The notes: generated by a model from the letters alone, not told the origin. A stretch of DNA of 64,000 bases from Desulfonema magnum (GCF_017377395.1 NZ_CP061800.1:2356001-2420000); one strand, 5' to 3'; positions 1-9,345 are shown, counted from the stretch's first letter. A program made the numbers and translations.

Positions 1-1274
1 GCCTCCCGTATTTTATCATCATCCATAGCCTGTTTTGCGAAAAATAAATATCGATCCGCGATATCCCTTATCCCGTGTTTTGCTGTCTGATTATCCGGGT
101 CACTCCTCAGCACCTTCCGATATATCTCAAAAGCGTTTTTCCCGGGAGGCTTGGTCAGATAATTTTCATCTATATATTTCTGAGCTATCTCGAGCAGGGG
201 AATAATTTCCGAGGGACCGAATTCTTTTGCCCCGATGTGGGTGAGGACCTGCTGGGCATCCTCGCTGCCCGGATATTTTTCTATCACGGCCTCAGCATAA
301 ACCCGGGCCTCATCATATTTTTTCTGTTTCACAGATGTTTTTGCTTTTTCAATTAACGCACCGATGATCAGCTGTTCAAGGCGATCCAAGGCCGCGTCCG
401 CATCTGCTTCGGATTCAAGATGTTTTGCTGCTTCCTGGGCTTTTTTCTGATAATTCGTGGCTTGTTCCGGCGAGGCTTCTGAAAGGGCTTTGTTGGCAAG
501 ATCAGCATAGAGAAACACAGTATCTTTTAATATCTGCCGGGCACTCTGATTTTCCGGATCCGTATGTAGAATCGTCAATGCGTGGGATACCGCGTCATCA
601 TATTTTTTTCCCTCCAGTGCCTCAATTGCCTTTTCAATCAGCGTTTCTGTTTCTGATTTTTTCTCAAGTTCAAATGTAACTTCGGACAACTGGGTCGAAT
701 GAACCTGTATGAATTGGGATTGGATATGACCGTCAGCCCCCGCGCTGACATCTGCCTCACCGACCGGAATATCTTCACACAGCAGCGGCTGACTTCTGTT
801 GGCTATTCCTTTGTATTCATTATTGACATAGACCTCCGCATCCTGGACATCCACAATGACCCGGATACTTCCGGTTTTCGGAGTCTGAGTAAAGGTGAAC
901 GTCACCGTGTCCGTGTCTGTCCTGTTATCACTGTCTGTAACACTGACAGCAATGGCCGCGTGTGCAGGGGGAACACCGTCCGCGGTGTCCGGAGGAATAT
1001 AATAAACAATCTGACTTGTTGTGTCATCTCCTCTGAACTTGCCGCCTGACGGCGATGGCGGATCAATTTTCCATTGAAACTTGAAATGTTCCTTATTGGT
1101 CTGTGTCTGAGCTTCCATTCTTATTTGTTTTGAGGTCGGGATTTGTATCTCTCGTGTATCAGTGTCTGTCTCAAGCCTTACCTGTGGCTGGGCATACCCC
1201 CCTGTAAAAAGCAATAATATGCTGAACACACTAATGATAAATATTTTCAAAACCCGCTGATATGTCCCGTACAT
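1..1274 (-). CDS. Secreted PEGA-domain/TPR repeat protein (3' end beyond window)
   Basis: Open frame on the minus strand from ATG at 1274 to the window edge, about 424 codons with no stop seen. The N-terminus is a signal peptide (basic MYGTYQR, hydrophobic IFIISVFSILLLF, then GYAQP), so the protein is exported. After it comes an Ig/cadherin-like stretch (around residues 60-120, ending in a TDTVTFTF strand). A PEGA-like domain follows (about 125-195: GSIRVIVDVQDAEVYVNN, then VPVGEADVSAGADGH-like strands). The rest is helical TPR-like repeats with phrases such as KKYDDAVSHALTIL and KKYDEARVYAEAVIEKYPGS. PEGA/TPR proteins are envelope-associated scaffolds; a specific role cannot be stated. The start overlaps the end of the upstream primase gene by 28 bp, so the two are probably co-transcribed. 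It has no entry in a complete-ORF list because it runs off the edge. Confidence 0.75.
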   Translation of the reverse strand, partial: MYGTYQRVLKIFIISVFSILLLFTGGYAQPQVRLETDTDTREIQIPTSKQIRMEAQTQTNKEHFKFQWKIDPPSPSGGKFRGDDTTSQIVYYIPPDTADGVPPAHAAIAVSVTDSDNRTDTDTVTFTFTQTPKTGSIRVIVDVQDAEVYVNNEYKGIANRSQPLLCEDIPVGEADVSAGADGHIQSQFIQVHSTQLSEVTFELEKKSETETLIEKAIEALEGKKYDDAVSHALTILHTDPENQSARQILKDTVFLYADLANKALSEASPEQATNYQKKAQEAAKHLESEADADAALDRLEQLIIGALIEKAKTSVKQKKYDEARVYAEAVIEKYPGSEDAQQVLTHIGAKEFGPSEIIPLLEIAQKYIDENYLTKPPGKNAFEIYRKVLRSDPDNQTAKHGIRDIADRYLFFAKQAMDDDKIRE

Positions 1275-2932
1275 TTTGAATCATTCCTCCCTGAACCATA
1301 TATGTCTTTACTGTGAGCAATCTGTAGCTCTGATTTTTCTGAACTGGTTTTATCAGACGCGGTTTTATAGTCAAGCATAAAAAAATCATGCCAGCGGACC
1401 CCCTTCAAATCTGCGGGCCATAAGATTGTTTCCCGCACACCTGACTGAGCGGACTGAATCTCAGGATAGCCATATTGAACTGGCTTCTGAGCAGCCTGAA
1501 TTTTTTTGTATTTAAGATATGCCCTTTCATGAGAACTGCTCGGATGCCGCTGACCTTGACAGACCCATTGAAAATGTTTTTGTGCCTCTGTCCTCGGGAT
1601 GCGACTGCCTTTGTCAAGAGACCGATAAAATTTATAATGTTTTCCAATAAGTTCTTTTTCTTTGCTTGTGAGTTGGTAATGAAGATGCCGCACGATGCTC
1701 CCCGTGTGAAACCGGCCGGTATTCTCCTGGTATGTTGTTTTTTTCCGGCCAAGGACAATGGGACTTTTCACCTTCCCGATGTGCTTACAGGTTTTACAGT
1801 ATCTTCCGTTAATCCTTTGAATCGTCCGACAGCAATAAGGCCCGGGGCTGTCCAGCGCGTGACGGATTTTTGCCTCTGTCTCTTCAGGTGTATATTCCGG
1901 GTAAGGCTCGGAGAGCTTGTGAGAAAGCTGTCTGCCATCTTTGCATCTGGCCGCGATGGTGAGTAAAATATACCAGTCCGGCTCGGAAAGTGTTTTTGCG
2001 TCATCCCGGCAATGCGCGATAAAGGCGCATTCCTCTGCTACCCGCTGAAAATCAGACAGCGGATAGGCTGATTTCGGTGAATAGCCAGTATATTCTGCCA
2101 GTTGGGAATTTTCATCTCCAGTCAGCGTCTGACTCAGATTCCATTCGCTTATCAGATCATCTAAGACAGACACGGTATTTTTTTGAATTCCTGCCAGTAT
2201 ATCCCATTGATTTTTATAAGGCGTTATGAATCCCGAATCCGGATTTAAGAACAGCGTATGACCGTTTTTTGCCGCTTTTCCCTGGAAAGGCAGCGCAATG
2301 AGATTGCCAAAGCCTTTTCCTGAGAGCTTGTCCTGATTGGGAAACAGACGGTCAAAACTTGAAAGTTCCATGTTATCTTTTATGACTTCCGCTTCCTGAA
2401 GCAGCGCAAAAATCACAACCCGGGCTTTCCGGGCAGGCACAGGGCCTTCAAAAAAGATAAATGCGTGATACCCGGTTCCTGATTTTGATCTTAAAATATA
2501 ACAGGGGATTTCCTGGAGCTGGCAGACTTCGTAAAACGCCCTGATGTCATGAAGGGGGGACAGATTTTTTTTATGATTATCAAAGTCAGCAGCGATAAAA
2601 TAACAGGTATTATCTGAAAATAAAGGATAAACACCCAATATATGCTTTCCCATGAAATGATCATAAATAAGCGAGTCTGAAAGCGGCATATAGGCTTTAT
2701 TTTCGCAGGCAGCGCAGGTGACTTTCATGCCTCGTTTCTGACATCTGAGGTATTGCCATTCATTTCTGCATATCGGTGAATAACCGCTCCTCCCGGTTTT
2801 GGCGGATATCCAGTGTCTGGGAACAACATCCTCACGTCCTTTGAAAATTTCCCGGAACAGTTTAATTTTATCAAATTTTGTCATCACTCTGACCATTTCC
2901 GAGGGGCGGTGAAGCATAGCTTTACCTGCCAT
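1247..2932 (-). CDS. Archaeo-eukaryotic primase (TOTE conflict-system type)
   Basis: 561 aa. The N-terminal two thirds match the archaeo-eukaryotic primase (AEP) fold as found in TOTE conflict systems. Visible signs are a zinc-finger-like Cys pair near residue 72 (CAACENK), the metal-binding DxD strand (YFIAADFDNHKK), the SxxGxxH motif (SKSGTGYHAFIFFE) and the third strand (GKGFGNLIALPFQ). The region about 300-400 resembles PriCT-type primase C-terminal helices (SEPYPEYTPEETEAKI), followed by a Cys cluster (CCRTI, YCKTCKHIG). No helicase or nuclease domain is fused, although TOTE proteins often carry one. The role is inferred as nucleic-acid synthesis in mobile-element or phage conflict. No clear ribosome site decides the start; ATG at 2884 (residue 17, before TKFDKIKLFREIF) is a good alternative. 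It overlaps the downstream PEGA/TPR gene by 28 bp. Confidence 0.75.
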   Translation of the reverse strand: MAGKAMLHRPSEMVRVMTKFDKIKLFREIFKGREDVVPRHWISAKTGRSGYSPICRNEWQYLRCQKRGMKVTCAACENKAYMPLSDSLIYDHFMGKHILGVYPLFSDNTCYFIAADFDNHKKNLSPLHDIRAFYEVCQLQEIPCYILRSKSGTGYHAFIFFEGPVPARKARVVIFALLQEAEVIKDNMELSSFDRLFPNQDKLSGKGFGNLIALPFQGKAAKNGHTLFLNPDSGFITPYKNQWDILAGIQKNTVSVLDDLISEWNLSQTLTGDENSQLAEYTGYSPKSAYPLSDFQRVAEECAFIAHCRDDAKTLSEPDWYILLTIAARCKDGRQLSHKLSEPYPEYTPEETEAKIRHALDSPGPYCCRTIQRINGRYCKTCKHIGKVKSPIVLGRKKTTYQENTGRFHTGSIVRHLHYQLTSKEKELIGKHYKFYRSLDKGSRIPRTEAQKHFQWVCQGQRHPSSSHERAYLKYKKIQAAQKPVQYGYPEIQSAQSGVRETILWPADLKGVRWHDFFMLDYKTASDKTSSEKSELQIAHSKDIYGSGRNDSKCTGHISGF

Positions 2933-2966
2933 TTTATTCAGTTATCCCTGTAGTCCACCACATCAT

Positions 2967-3215
2967 CTCGTTCCCATGCTTTGCGTGGGAATGCAGAAAA
3001 GACGCTTCATCTCGTTCCCATGCTTTGCGTGGGAATGCAGAGGGGACGCTTCGCGTCATTTCGTTCCCATACACATCATCTCGTTCATCTCATTCCCATG
3101 CTTTAATCTCGTTCCCATGCTTTGCGTGGGAATGCAGAGGGGACGCTTCGCGTCATTTCTCGTTCCCATACACATCATCTCGTTAATCTCGTTCCCATGC
3201 TTTCCATGGGAACGA
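2967..3215. repeat. GTTCCCATGC-type palindromic repeats (5 partial copies)
   Basis: Several copies of the palindromic phrase ctcgttcccatgctttgcg / tgggaatgcagagg, followed by ggacgcttcgcgtc, plus degenerate spacers (cccatacacatcatctcgtt). Each core can fold as a hairpin (TTCCCATGC...GCGTGGGAA). The same core recurs in reverse orientation at 61930-61990 and near 62110. Apparent ORFs here are just repeat translations. Confidence 0.8.
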
Positions 3216-3220
3216 GGAGC

Positions 3221-4122
3221 CGAGGAACACAAGAAGCATCTGCTGACCCTATGTGTTATTACGACCCTGATGAAGAATTTTTCAAAGAACAAAATAAAAA
3301 ACAGGTTCTCAACGCATGTTCTGCGTTAAAAAATATTGAAAATATTAATAGGTTATAAAATCAACCAGCATCAGACAATATGCCTGAATAACAGACCTTC
3401 CGGAACAGGCAGACGCGGAACCTTCGCACCGAGATTGAGGTCTTGTTCGAAATCATTGCCTGATAATCAGGAAAACAAAATACGGATCAAAGCAAAAAAA
3501 TTCTGATCACCTGTCATCAGTGCCCGAGCAAATAAATTCTGAGGAGTGAAATTTGGAAAAACCGAACGCATGAAAATTATGCAGTACACCACTTTGAAAG
3601 TTCCTCCCCCCTGATAGCTTTGGCAACAGAGTTGTTCCTAAATAAATAATGCCACAAAGACACGAAGGCGCGAGGGCCTCACGAAGGGTTTTTGTGTGCC
3701 TTTGTGCTTTTGTGTCTCTGTGGCATTATGAGCTGCACGTCCGCGTCATATTTTACATCTCAGCAACCCGTCAGAACGTATTTGGTCAGGCACTGAATTC
3801 TAAACGTCAATGGCAGCGTCTGTGCTTTGGCCGAGGTTGGCGGAATTTTTTCTAATACGGTTTTTTCTTACCTTGAAACAGAATGCGGACTGTTTCAGTG
3901 GCTCTATCCGGAATTATCATACCTCGGTATGAACATGTGGAAAATGACAAAAGAGTACTACGACCATGCGAATTTTCGCATCCATTGCAGGGAAATGTTA
4001 AAATGCCCGCTGATCCAGTTTACTAAGTCGGAATATCAGACTCATCAGGTCAGAAACTTTCGGATAACGCCTTGAAAGGGCGATTTATTAAGGTTCGGGA
4101 TGACACTGAAAAAAGTTTGTTC
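3221..4122. other. Gene-poor spacer
   Basis: No convincing gene. The only structured element is the cacaaagacac hairpin at 3649-3726. An 82-codon frame at 3827-4075 has no recognisable motif or ribosome site and could be a fragment. Confidence 0.4.
3649..3726. repeat. CACAAAGACAC-family hairpin, single copy
   Basis: The left arm atgccacaaagacacgaagg and right arm tgtgcttttgtgtctctgtggcat pair into one long imperfect hairpin. Same family as the arrays at 6704-7148, 23497-24455 and 32651-32886. Confidence 0.75.
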
Positions 4123-4151
4123 TTGACAAATGTTCTTCTGTTTCATATCAC
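4123..4151 (+). promoter_or_regulatory. Candidate sigma-70 promoter for the HNH gene
   Basis: TTGACA at 4123-4128, a 17-bp spacer, then TATCAC at 4146-4151, placed 37 bp before the HNH gene start. The -35 is perfect and the -10 is partial. Confidence 0.4.
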
Positions 4152-4188
4152 AAAGCTGCTTGAATGTATATAAAAATGGAAATAGCTT

Positions 4189-5016
4189 ATGACAGAAGCT
4201 CATGTTGTGATTATTCTGACAGAACTGATTCTTTTGATAAGTATTCTGTGGCTTTGTAAGAAAAATCTCCGTGAAAAAAATACGCAGATAAAAGAGACTC
4301 CGGAAAAAGATTACGCGGATTATCTTCAGTCAAAACATTGGGAAGGACTTAGAAAAAAGGCGCTTGAACGGGCAGATTACAAATGTGAGCTGTGTAAGGG
4401 TTCCTATGCAGCTGTTCATCATATCAGATATCCCAAAAAATATCAGGGGGATCACCTTGACAACCTTCTCGTGGTTTGTGAAAAATGTCATGCAAAGTTG
4501 CACGGCATTCGTGATGAAACAGCATTTCAAAATTCCGAATCTCAGCATACTGCCAAAAAAATTCCTTTAAAAGCCAGTGAAAAGCTGTTTTCAGAAGAAG
4601 TGGTAAAAGGCAGTGGCTGTGCTTATTTTTTTGATGTTGAATATTCCCCTGCCGGAGAAAAACAATTGGTGATCACTGAGGACAGACCCTCAAAACAAAA
4701 TACATTCGGAGATTACCGTATTTCCGTGACTGAAGCAAATCTGAATACTTTTGCAAGACAGATCAGAACGACATTCGAGATGATGACAACACAAAACGAA
4801 CTGTATTCGGAGAAACTGCTGACATCTGATCGTACTTATTTTTTTGATGTGAAAATAGCGGTTAACGGACGAAAATATGTGGCAATAGCAGAATCCAAAC
4901 GAATAGCCCCGGGATCTTTTGAGCGAAGCAGCATAACTGTTTTTGAAAATGTTATGCATCCGTTTGCCAGCGGTTTGGAAAACGCATTTAAGTTCCTGAA
5001 TATCAGTTCATTTTGA
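4189..5016 (+). CDS. Membrane-anchored HNH protein with two PUR-like C-terminal domains
   Basis: 275 aa with an unusual domain order. Residues 6-23 are a hydrophobic helix that would anchor the protein. Residues about 44-105 form an HNH nuclease: zinc ligands Cys66/Cys69 (CELC) and Cys97/Cys100 (CEKCH), the His77-His78 pair (VHHIRYP) and Asn92 (DNL). The C-terminal half holds two diverged copies, about 137-198 and 206-271, of the same unit: YFFDV, an antiparallel strand pair ending in VITED or AIAES, a third strand (ISVTE / ITVFE) and a helix. This pattern resembles the bacterial PUR-alpha-like single-strand nucleic-acid-binding family (DUF3276). A membrane-tethered nuclease that binds ssDNA or RNA is the inference. 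A TTGACA promoter lies upstream; the ribosome site is weak. Confidence 0.7.
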   Translation: MTEAHVVIILTELILLISILWLCKKNLREKNTQIKETPEKDYADYLQSKHWEGLRKKALERADYKCELCKGSYAAVHHIRYPKKYQGDHLDNLLVVCEKCHAKLHGIRDETAFQNSESQHTAKKIPLKASEKLFSEEVVKGSGCAYFFDVEYSPAGEKQLVITEDRPSKQNTFGDYRISVTEANLNTFARQIRTTFEMMTTQNELYSEKLLTSDRTYFFDVKIAVNGRKYVAIAESKRIAPGSFERSSITVFENVMHPFASGLENAFKFLNISSF

Positions 5017-5190
5017 AAAACGCTTTGTATTTTATTTTTTAAATAACGGAGAATAACAGGGATTTTCCATACAGAAAATTGCTGATTATGGGAAATCACA
5101 GATCAAGTGCATATAAACAGCAGGGTTCCGAATCCGGATATGACTCCATATCTGTCAATCGGAACACTGTACTGAAAAAGGAGGTTTCAA

Positions 5191-6654
5191 ATGGCAGAAA
5201 AGAAGAAACTGACCAACAACGCGGGTGCCCCTGTAGCTGATAACCAGAATGTCATGACTGCCGGACCTCGCGGTCCTATGCTGCTACAGGATGTCTGGTA
5301 TCTGGAAAAACTTGCCCATTTTGACCGGGAGGTGATCCCTGAACGACGTATGCACGCCAAAGGCTCCGGAGCTTACGGAACCTTTACTGTCACCCATGAC
5401 ATCACCCGTTATACCAAGGCTAAAATATTTTCCCAAGTGGGAAAGAAAACTGAACTTTTCACCCGTTTTTCCACGGTGGCCGGTGAGCGCGGTGCCGCGG
5501 ACGCCGAGCGTGACATCCGGGGCTTTGCAGTCAAATTCTATACAGAGGAAGGGAACTGGGATCTGGTGGGCAACAACACACCTGTATTTTTTCTGCGTGA
5601 TCCGCTCAAATTCCCGGATCTGAACCACGCGGTCAAGCGGGATCCCCGCACCAATATGCGCAGCGCCCGCAACAACTGGGATTTCTGGACATCCTTGCCG
5701 GAGGCACTCCACCAAGTCACCATTGTTATGAGCGACCGGGGCATTCCCAGTTCCTACCGCCATATGCACGGCTTTGGCAGTCACACCTTCAGTCTCATCA
5801 GCGCAAAAAACGAAAGATACTGGGTCAAATTTCATCTTCGTACACAGCAGGGGATCCAAAACCTGACCGATGAAGAGGCTGAGGCAGTCATTGGCAAGTG
5901 CAGGGAAAGCCACCAGCGTGATCTGTACGAAAGCATTGAACAGGGCAAATTTCCGCGATGGACCATGTTTATCCAGGTGATGCCGGAGAAAGACGCGGCC
6001 ACCTGTCCTTACAATCCCTTTGATCTCACCAAGGTCTGGTTCCATAAGGACTACCCCCTGATTGAAGTGGGGGTGCTTGAACTGAACCGTAACCCGGAAA
6101 ACTATTTTGCCGAGGTCGAACAGTCAGCTTTCAATCCGGCCAGCATCGTGCCGGGCATCGGTTTCTCACCGGACAAAATGTTGCAGGGACGTCTGTTTTC
6201 CTATGCGGATGCCCAGCGTTACCGGCTCGGCGTGAATCACCACCTGATTCCGGTCAATGCTTCCCGGTGTCCGTTTCACAGTTACCACCGTGACGGTTCC
6301 ATGAGGGTTGACGGCAATTATGGCAGCACCCTGGGGTATGAGCCTAACAGTTACGGCGAATGGCAGCAGCAGCCGGATTTTGCCGAACCGCCCCTCAGTC
6401 TGGAAGGTGCGGCTGATCACTGGGATCATCGTGAGGATAAAGATTACTATTCCCAGCCCGGCCTGCTTTTTCGCCTGATGAGCCCTGAGCAGCAGTCACT
6501 CCTCTTTGCCAATACGGCCCGGGCTATCGGCGACGCGCCAAAAGAGATTCAGATCCGCCATATTGGCAACTGTCTGAAAGCGGATCCGGCTTATGGCAAA
6601 GGTGTAGCCGATGCACTTGGCATCCCGCTTAACGAAATCCCCAAAGAGACATAA
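5191..6654 (+). CDS. katA: Monofunctional haem catalase (small-subunit clade)
   Basis: 487 aa, the usual length for small-subunit catalases; it converts hydrogen peroxide to water and oxygen. The distal catalytic His55 lies in [15 protein letters not shown], the catalytic Asn in [11 protein letters not shown] (about 128-129), and the proximal haem Tyr338 in the RLFSY motif. Further family signatures are [19 protein letters not shown] and a [13 protein letters not shown] segment. No signal peptide, so it should be cytoplasmic. The start is fixed by a strong aaaggaggt site 7 bp upstream. It appears monocistronic: about 170 bp separate it from the HNH gene, and a repeat array follows directly. 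In an anaerobe this is an oxygen-defence gene. Confidence 0.95.
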   Translation: MAEKKKLTNNAGAPVADNQNVMTAGPRGPMLLQDVWYLEKLAHFDREVIPERRMHAKGSGAYGTFTVTHDITRYTKAKIFSQVGKKTELFTRFSTVAGERGAADAERDIRGFAVKFYTEEGNWDLVGNNTPVFFLRDPLKFPDLNHAVKRDPRTNMRSARNNWDFWTSLPEALHQVTIVMSDRGIPSSYRHMHGFGSHTFSLISAKNERYWVKFHLRTQQGIQNLTDEEAEAVIGKCRESHQRDLYESIEQGKFPRWTMFIQVMPEKDAATCPYNPFDLTKVWFHKDYPLIEVGVLELNRNPENYFAEVEQSAFNPASIVPGIGFSPDKMLQGRLFSYADAQRYRLGVNHHLIPVNASRCPFHSYHRDGSMRVDGNYGSTLGYEPNSYGEWQQQPDFAEPPLSLEGAADHWDHREDKDYYSQPGLLFRLMSPEQQSLLFANTARAIGDAPKEIQIRHIGNCLKADPAYGKGVADALGIPLNEIPKET

Positions 6655-6703
6655 AACCGTCATCAAACCGAACAGGGCGGGCAGGCATTGCCCACCCTGA
6701 TTT

Positions 6704-7148
6704 ACACATCCGAAAAAATCAGCCACAAAGACACAAAGTCACCACAAAGAGACTTTGTGAGACTTCGTGCCTTCGTGGCAAAAAAACGGATGTGTCCCCC
6801 CTTTTACACATCCGAAAAAATCAGCCACAAAGACACAAAGACACAAAGTCACCACAAAGAGACTTTGTGAGACTTCGTGCCTTCGTGCCTTCGTGGCAAA
6901 AAACGGATGTGTCCCCCCTTTTACACATCCGAAAAAATCAGCCACAAAGACACAAAGACACAAAGTCACCACAAAGAGACTTTGTGAGACTTCGTGCCTT
7001 CGTGCCTTCGTGGCAAAAAAACGGATGTGTCCCCCCTTTTACACATCCGAAAAAATCAGCCACAAAGACACAAAGACACCACAAAGAGACTTCGTGAGAC
7101 TTTGCGCCTTCGTGCCTTCGTGGCAAAAAACGGATGTGTCCCCCCTTT
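6704..7148. repeat. Four tandem hairpin units bounded by ACACATCCG/CGGATGTGT
   Basis: Units start at 6704, 6806, 6923 and 7041 (102-118 bp). Each begins acacatccgaaaaaatcagc, runs through cacaaagacacaaag and a spacer to ttcgtgccttcgtggc, and closes with cggatgtgt, so each unit is one large inverted repeat with its own terminal inverted repeats. Length changes come from loss or gain of acacaaag or cttcgtgc sub-units. Long ORFs across it are artefacts. Confidence 0.9.
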
Positions 7149-7593
7149 TCCTAGTTCCGCCTTTAAGCGGTGTGACTCCGCCTAAAGGCAGAACTACAAA
7201 CTTTATTCTTGAAAATCCAGTTAAGAAGTTCTTCAAAAACGTTATCCTCTCATCTCCCGGTGTTTATAATATTATTCAGCGCGGCCGCAACCGTTCAGAA
7301 TGGGAAGCAGTCATGGTTTATATTTCTTATACAACACTGAGATATCCTGCCTGCATCTTTCAGCAACACTCCAATGTTGTTCTTCTCACGCATCAGCCTG
7401 AAAAACGCTTTGCAATTTTATTCATTTTATGCGATAAAAAAATATATGGAAACAAGGGAATACCTCTTTGGGTACTTAGGGAACATGAAATAAATAATAT
7501 ACCCGATACAAAAAATGGGTATTTTATTTTTGGGGAAATCCCTTAGTAATCCTGAGTGTTATGGCATAGAAATAAAAAACAAGGAGCATGGAT
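7149..7593. other. Spacer with terminator-like hairpin at 7499-7533
   Basis: No gene seen. At 7499-7522, ATACCC pairs with GGGTAT and a T-rich run follows, which looks like an intrinsic terminator on the plus strand. It has no gene directly upstream and sits about 60 bp before the methyltransferase, so it may be a leader structure or read-through stop. Confidence 0.3.
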
Positions 7594-8220
7594 ATGAGTT
7601 TTTCAACATTTTTCTCAAAACAGGCCAGAAAACCGTCCGGAATATTCGGGCGATTTGTCGCATCCCGAATTTTCGACAAAAAAAATGTTGAAATGAATGA
7701 TTTTATAAAGGAACTGATGACCATACAACAACATGATCATATTCTGGAAATTGGTTTTGGCACAGGAAATCTGATGAATGAGATAGCTGAACTCGCAAAT
7801 CAGGGAATTGTTCAAGGGATTGATTTTTCAGATACAATGGTATCTGTGGCGCAAAAGAGAAACAGGAAACATATTGCCAGCGGCAGAGTCATCATCCGCC
7901 AGGGGGATTTTGATGAAATACCATATGATCATAACAAGTTTGACAAAATATGCAGCACAAATACAATATACTTCTGGCAGGACCCGGAAAAAACACTTCA
8001 AAAGATATTGAATCTTTTAAAGACCGGAGGGAAGCTGATGCTGGGTTTCCATAATAAGACACATCTGGAAAAAATGTCACTTAACTGGGATGTGTTTCGT
8101 GCTTATTCTCAGGATGATGTAAAGACGCTTTTAATAAATGCAGGTTTTACAGGCGGGGTTGATATCATGTCAAGAAAAGGAAAAGAAGCGGTTTCTTATT
8201 GTGCTGTGGCTGCGAAGTAA
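7594..8220 (+). CDS. Class I SAM-dependent methyltransferase
   Basis: 208 aa from this start. Motif I for S-adenosylmethionine binding is ILEIGFGTGN, followed by the acidic loop GIDFSD, a QGDFDEIPY motif and the NLLKTGGKLMLGF strand-turn typical of Methyltransf_11/25 enzymes. The substrate is unknown. An in-frame ATG at 7588 lies only 1 base after aaggag (7581-7586) and would be a poor start; ATG 7594 has an ideal 7-base spacing, so it is preferred. A Uma2 gene follows after 21 bp. Confidence 0.8.
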   Translation: MSFSTFFSKQARKPSGIFGRFVASRIFDKKNVEMNDFIKELMTIQQHDHILEIGFGTGNLMNEIAELANQGIVQGIDFSDTMVSVAQKRNRKHIASGRVIIRQGDFDEIPYDHNKFDKICSTNTIYFWQDPEKTLQKILNLLKTGGKLMLGFHNKTHLEKMSLNWDVFRAYSQDDVKTLLINAGFTGGVDIMSRKGKEAVSYCAVAAK

Positions 8221-8241
8221 AATATGTAATGGGAGATTATC

Positions 8242-8901
8242 ATGGAAATCATATTAAAACCAATTATCAGTTCTCCAAAGCTGGTCCTGTATCTTCGGGA
8301 ATTGGAAAGCATTGTCGAGGCGGAAGACAAAAAGCGGCGATATTTTTATGAAGAAATTTCCGAAGACCAGAAAGCTGAGTTTATTAACGGAGAACTTGTG
8401 ATGCATTCGCCCGCGAAACTGAGACATACCGTTGTTTGTAAATTTCTCTCGGAACTTCTCGACACTTATGTTCGAATACATGGCTTCGGCCATGTTGGCA
8501 GTGAAAAACTGCTTGTTTCATTGACCCGTAACGACTACGAACCTGATATTTGCTTTTTCTCCAAAGAAAAGTCGGCTGAATTTTTCCCGGATCAGATGAA
8601 ATTCCCCGCACCCGATTTTATAGCGGAAATCCTTTCCCCGAGTACAGAGGAAAAAGACCGGGTTATAAAATTCACAGATTATGCAGCACACGGTGTGAGC
8701 GAATACTGGATCATTGACCCTGACAAGGAAATCGTGGAACAGTATGCTCTCAGAGGGGATGCTTACGAACTTTTGCTAAAAGTAAAACACGGAATTCTCC
8801 AAAGTCATGCAATCTCGGGCTTTGAAATTCCTGTCCGTGCGATCTTTGACGAAAAAGAAAACTTGGATATGCTGAGAAAGATTCTTTCAGAAAAGGAATA
8901 A
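8242..8901 (+). CDS. Uma2-family (DUF820) putative restriction-like nuclease
   Basis: 219 aa. The PD-(D/E)xK-type fold of Uma2 proteins is visible as EFINGELVMHSPAK near residues 48-61, YEPDICFF (about 101), the core strand PDFIAEILSPST (about 122-133), DYAAHGVSEYWIIDP (about 145-160) and a closing HAISGFEIPVRAIF. Uma2 proteins are abundant in cyanobacteria and repeat-rich filamentous bacteria; their substrate is not settled. A gggagatt site precedes the ATG. It sits between a methyltransferase and a toxin-antitoxin pair. A second, distant paralogue is at 12383-12970. Confidence 0.85.
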   Translation: MEIILKPIISSPKLVLYLRELESIVEAEDKKRRYFYEEISEDQKAEFINGELVMHSPAKLRHTVVCKFLSELLDTYVRIHGFGHVGSEKLLVSLTRNDYEPDICFFSKEKSAEFFPDQMKFPAPDFIAEILSPSTEEKDRVIKFTDYAAHGVSEYWIIDPDKEIVEQYALRGDAYELLLKVKHGILQSHAISGFEIPVRAIFDEKENLDMLRKILSEKE

Positions 8902-8938
8902 AATTTACGGCAAAAAATTTTTAAATAAGGAGAATACT

Positions 8939-9154
8939 ATGAAACGCCATTTCACAGCAGTTATCATTAAGAGCGGTGACTGGTTTGCCGGTACGGTAAA
9001 AGAATTATCCGGAGTTCATACTCAGGGTAAGACAATTGATGAAGTCAGGGAAAATCTGAAAGAGGCAATAACAATGGTAATTGAATCTAATATCAGGCAT
9101 TTCACCGAAGCTTCAAAGGAATATATTGAAGAAGATATTGTGGTTAATTTGTGA
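8939..9154 (+). CDS. hicB: HicB-family antitoxin (short form)
   Basis: 71 aa containing the HicB half-RNase-H fold: a strand pair with GDWFAGTVKELSGVHTQG, then the helix TIDEVRENLKEAITMVIE. No C-terminal ribbon-helix-helix DNA-binding domain is present, so it may neutralise the toxin without autorepressing strongly. An aaggag site precedes the ATG at 8939. The next gene starts at GTG 9151, overlapping this stop by 4 bp, which indicates translational coupling. The gene order here is antitoxin first. Confidence 0.85.
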   Translation: MKRHFTAVIIKSGDWFAGTVKELSGVHTQGKTIDEVRENLKEAITMVIESNIRHFTEASKEYIEEDIVVNL

Positions 9155-9345
9155 AACGAAAAGATTTAATACGATATTTGTTATCAAAAGGTTGTGTCAG
9201 GGAACGAGAGGGAAGAAAGCATACATTGTTTTATAATCCGGAAACAAAGAGTTCTGGCACCGTTCCAAGACATAGGGAGATTAATAATTTTACAGTTCAT
9301 GGCATATGCAAGGAACTTGGCATTCCGGTTGTAAGAATTCGATAA
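9151..9345 (+). CDS. hicA: HicA-family mRNA interferase toxin
   Basis: 64 aa; starts with GTG inside the hicB stop. It has the double-stranded-RNA-binding-like fold of HicA: the helix KRKDLIRYLLSKGC, the catalytic-His strand GRKHTLFYNP, a TVPRHREINNFTV strand-loop and the helix GICKELGIP. HicA toxins cut mRNA and are held in check by HicB, which is encoded just upstream. Length and all core elements look intact. Confidence 0.88.
   Translation: MKRKDLIRYLLSKGCVREREGRKHTLFYNPETKSSGTVPRHREINNFTVHGICKELGIPVVRIR

Noticed and set aside
75-1049. Plus-strand frames in the first kilobase
   Set aside because: They lie opposite a long minus-strand gene with signal peptide, PEGA and TPR features, which is far more protein-like.
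2976-3358. Short frames over the GTTCCCATGC repeats
   Set aside because: Repeat translations on both strands.
3827-4075. 82-codon plus-strand frame as a gene
   Set aside because: No ribosome site, no recognisable family, next to a hairpin repeat; left as an unassigned frame.
6767-7546. 259-codon plus-strand frame
   Set aside because: Two thirds is the cacaaagacac array; the tail has no motif or ribosome site.
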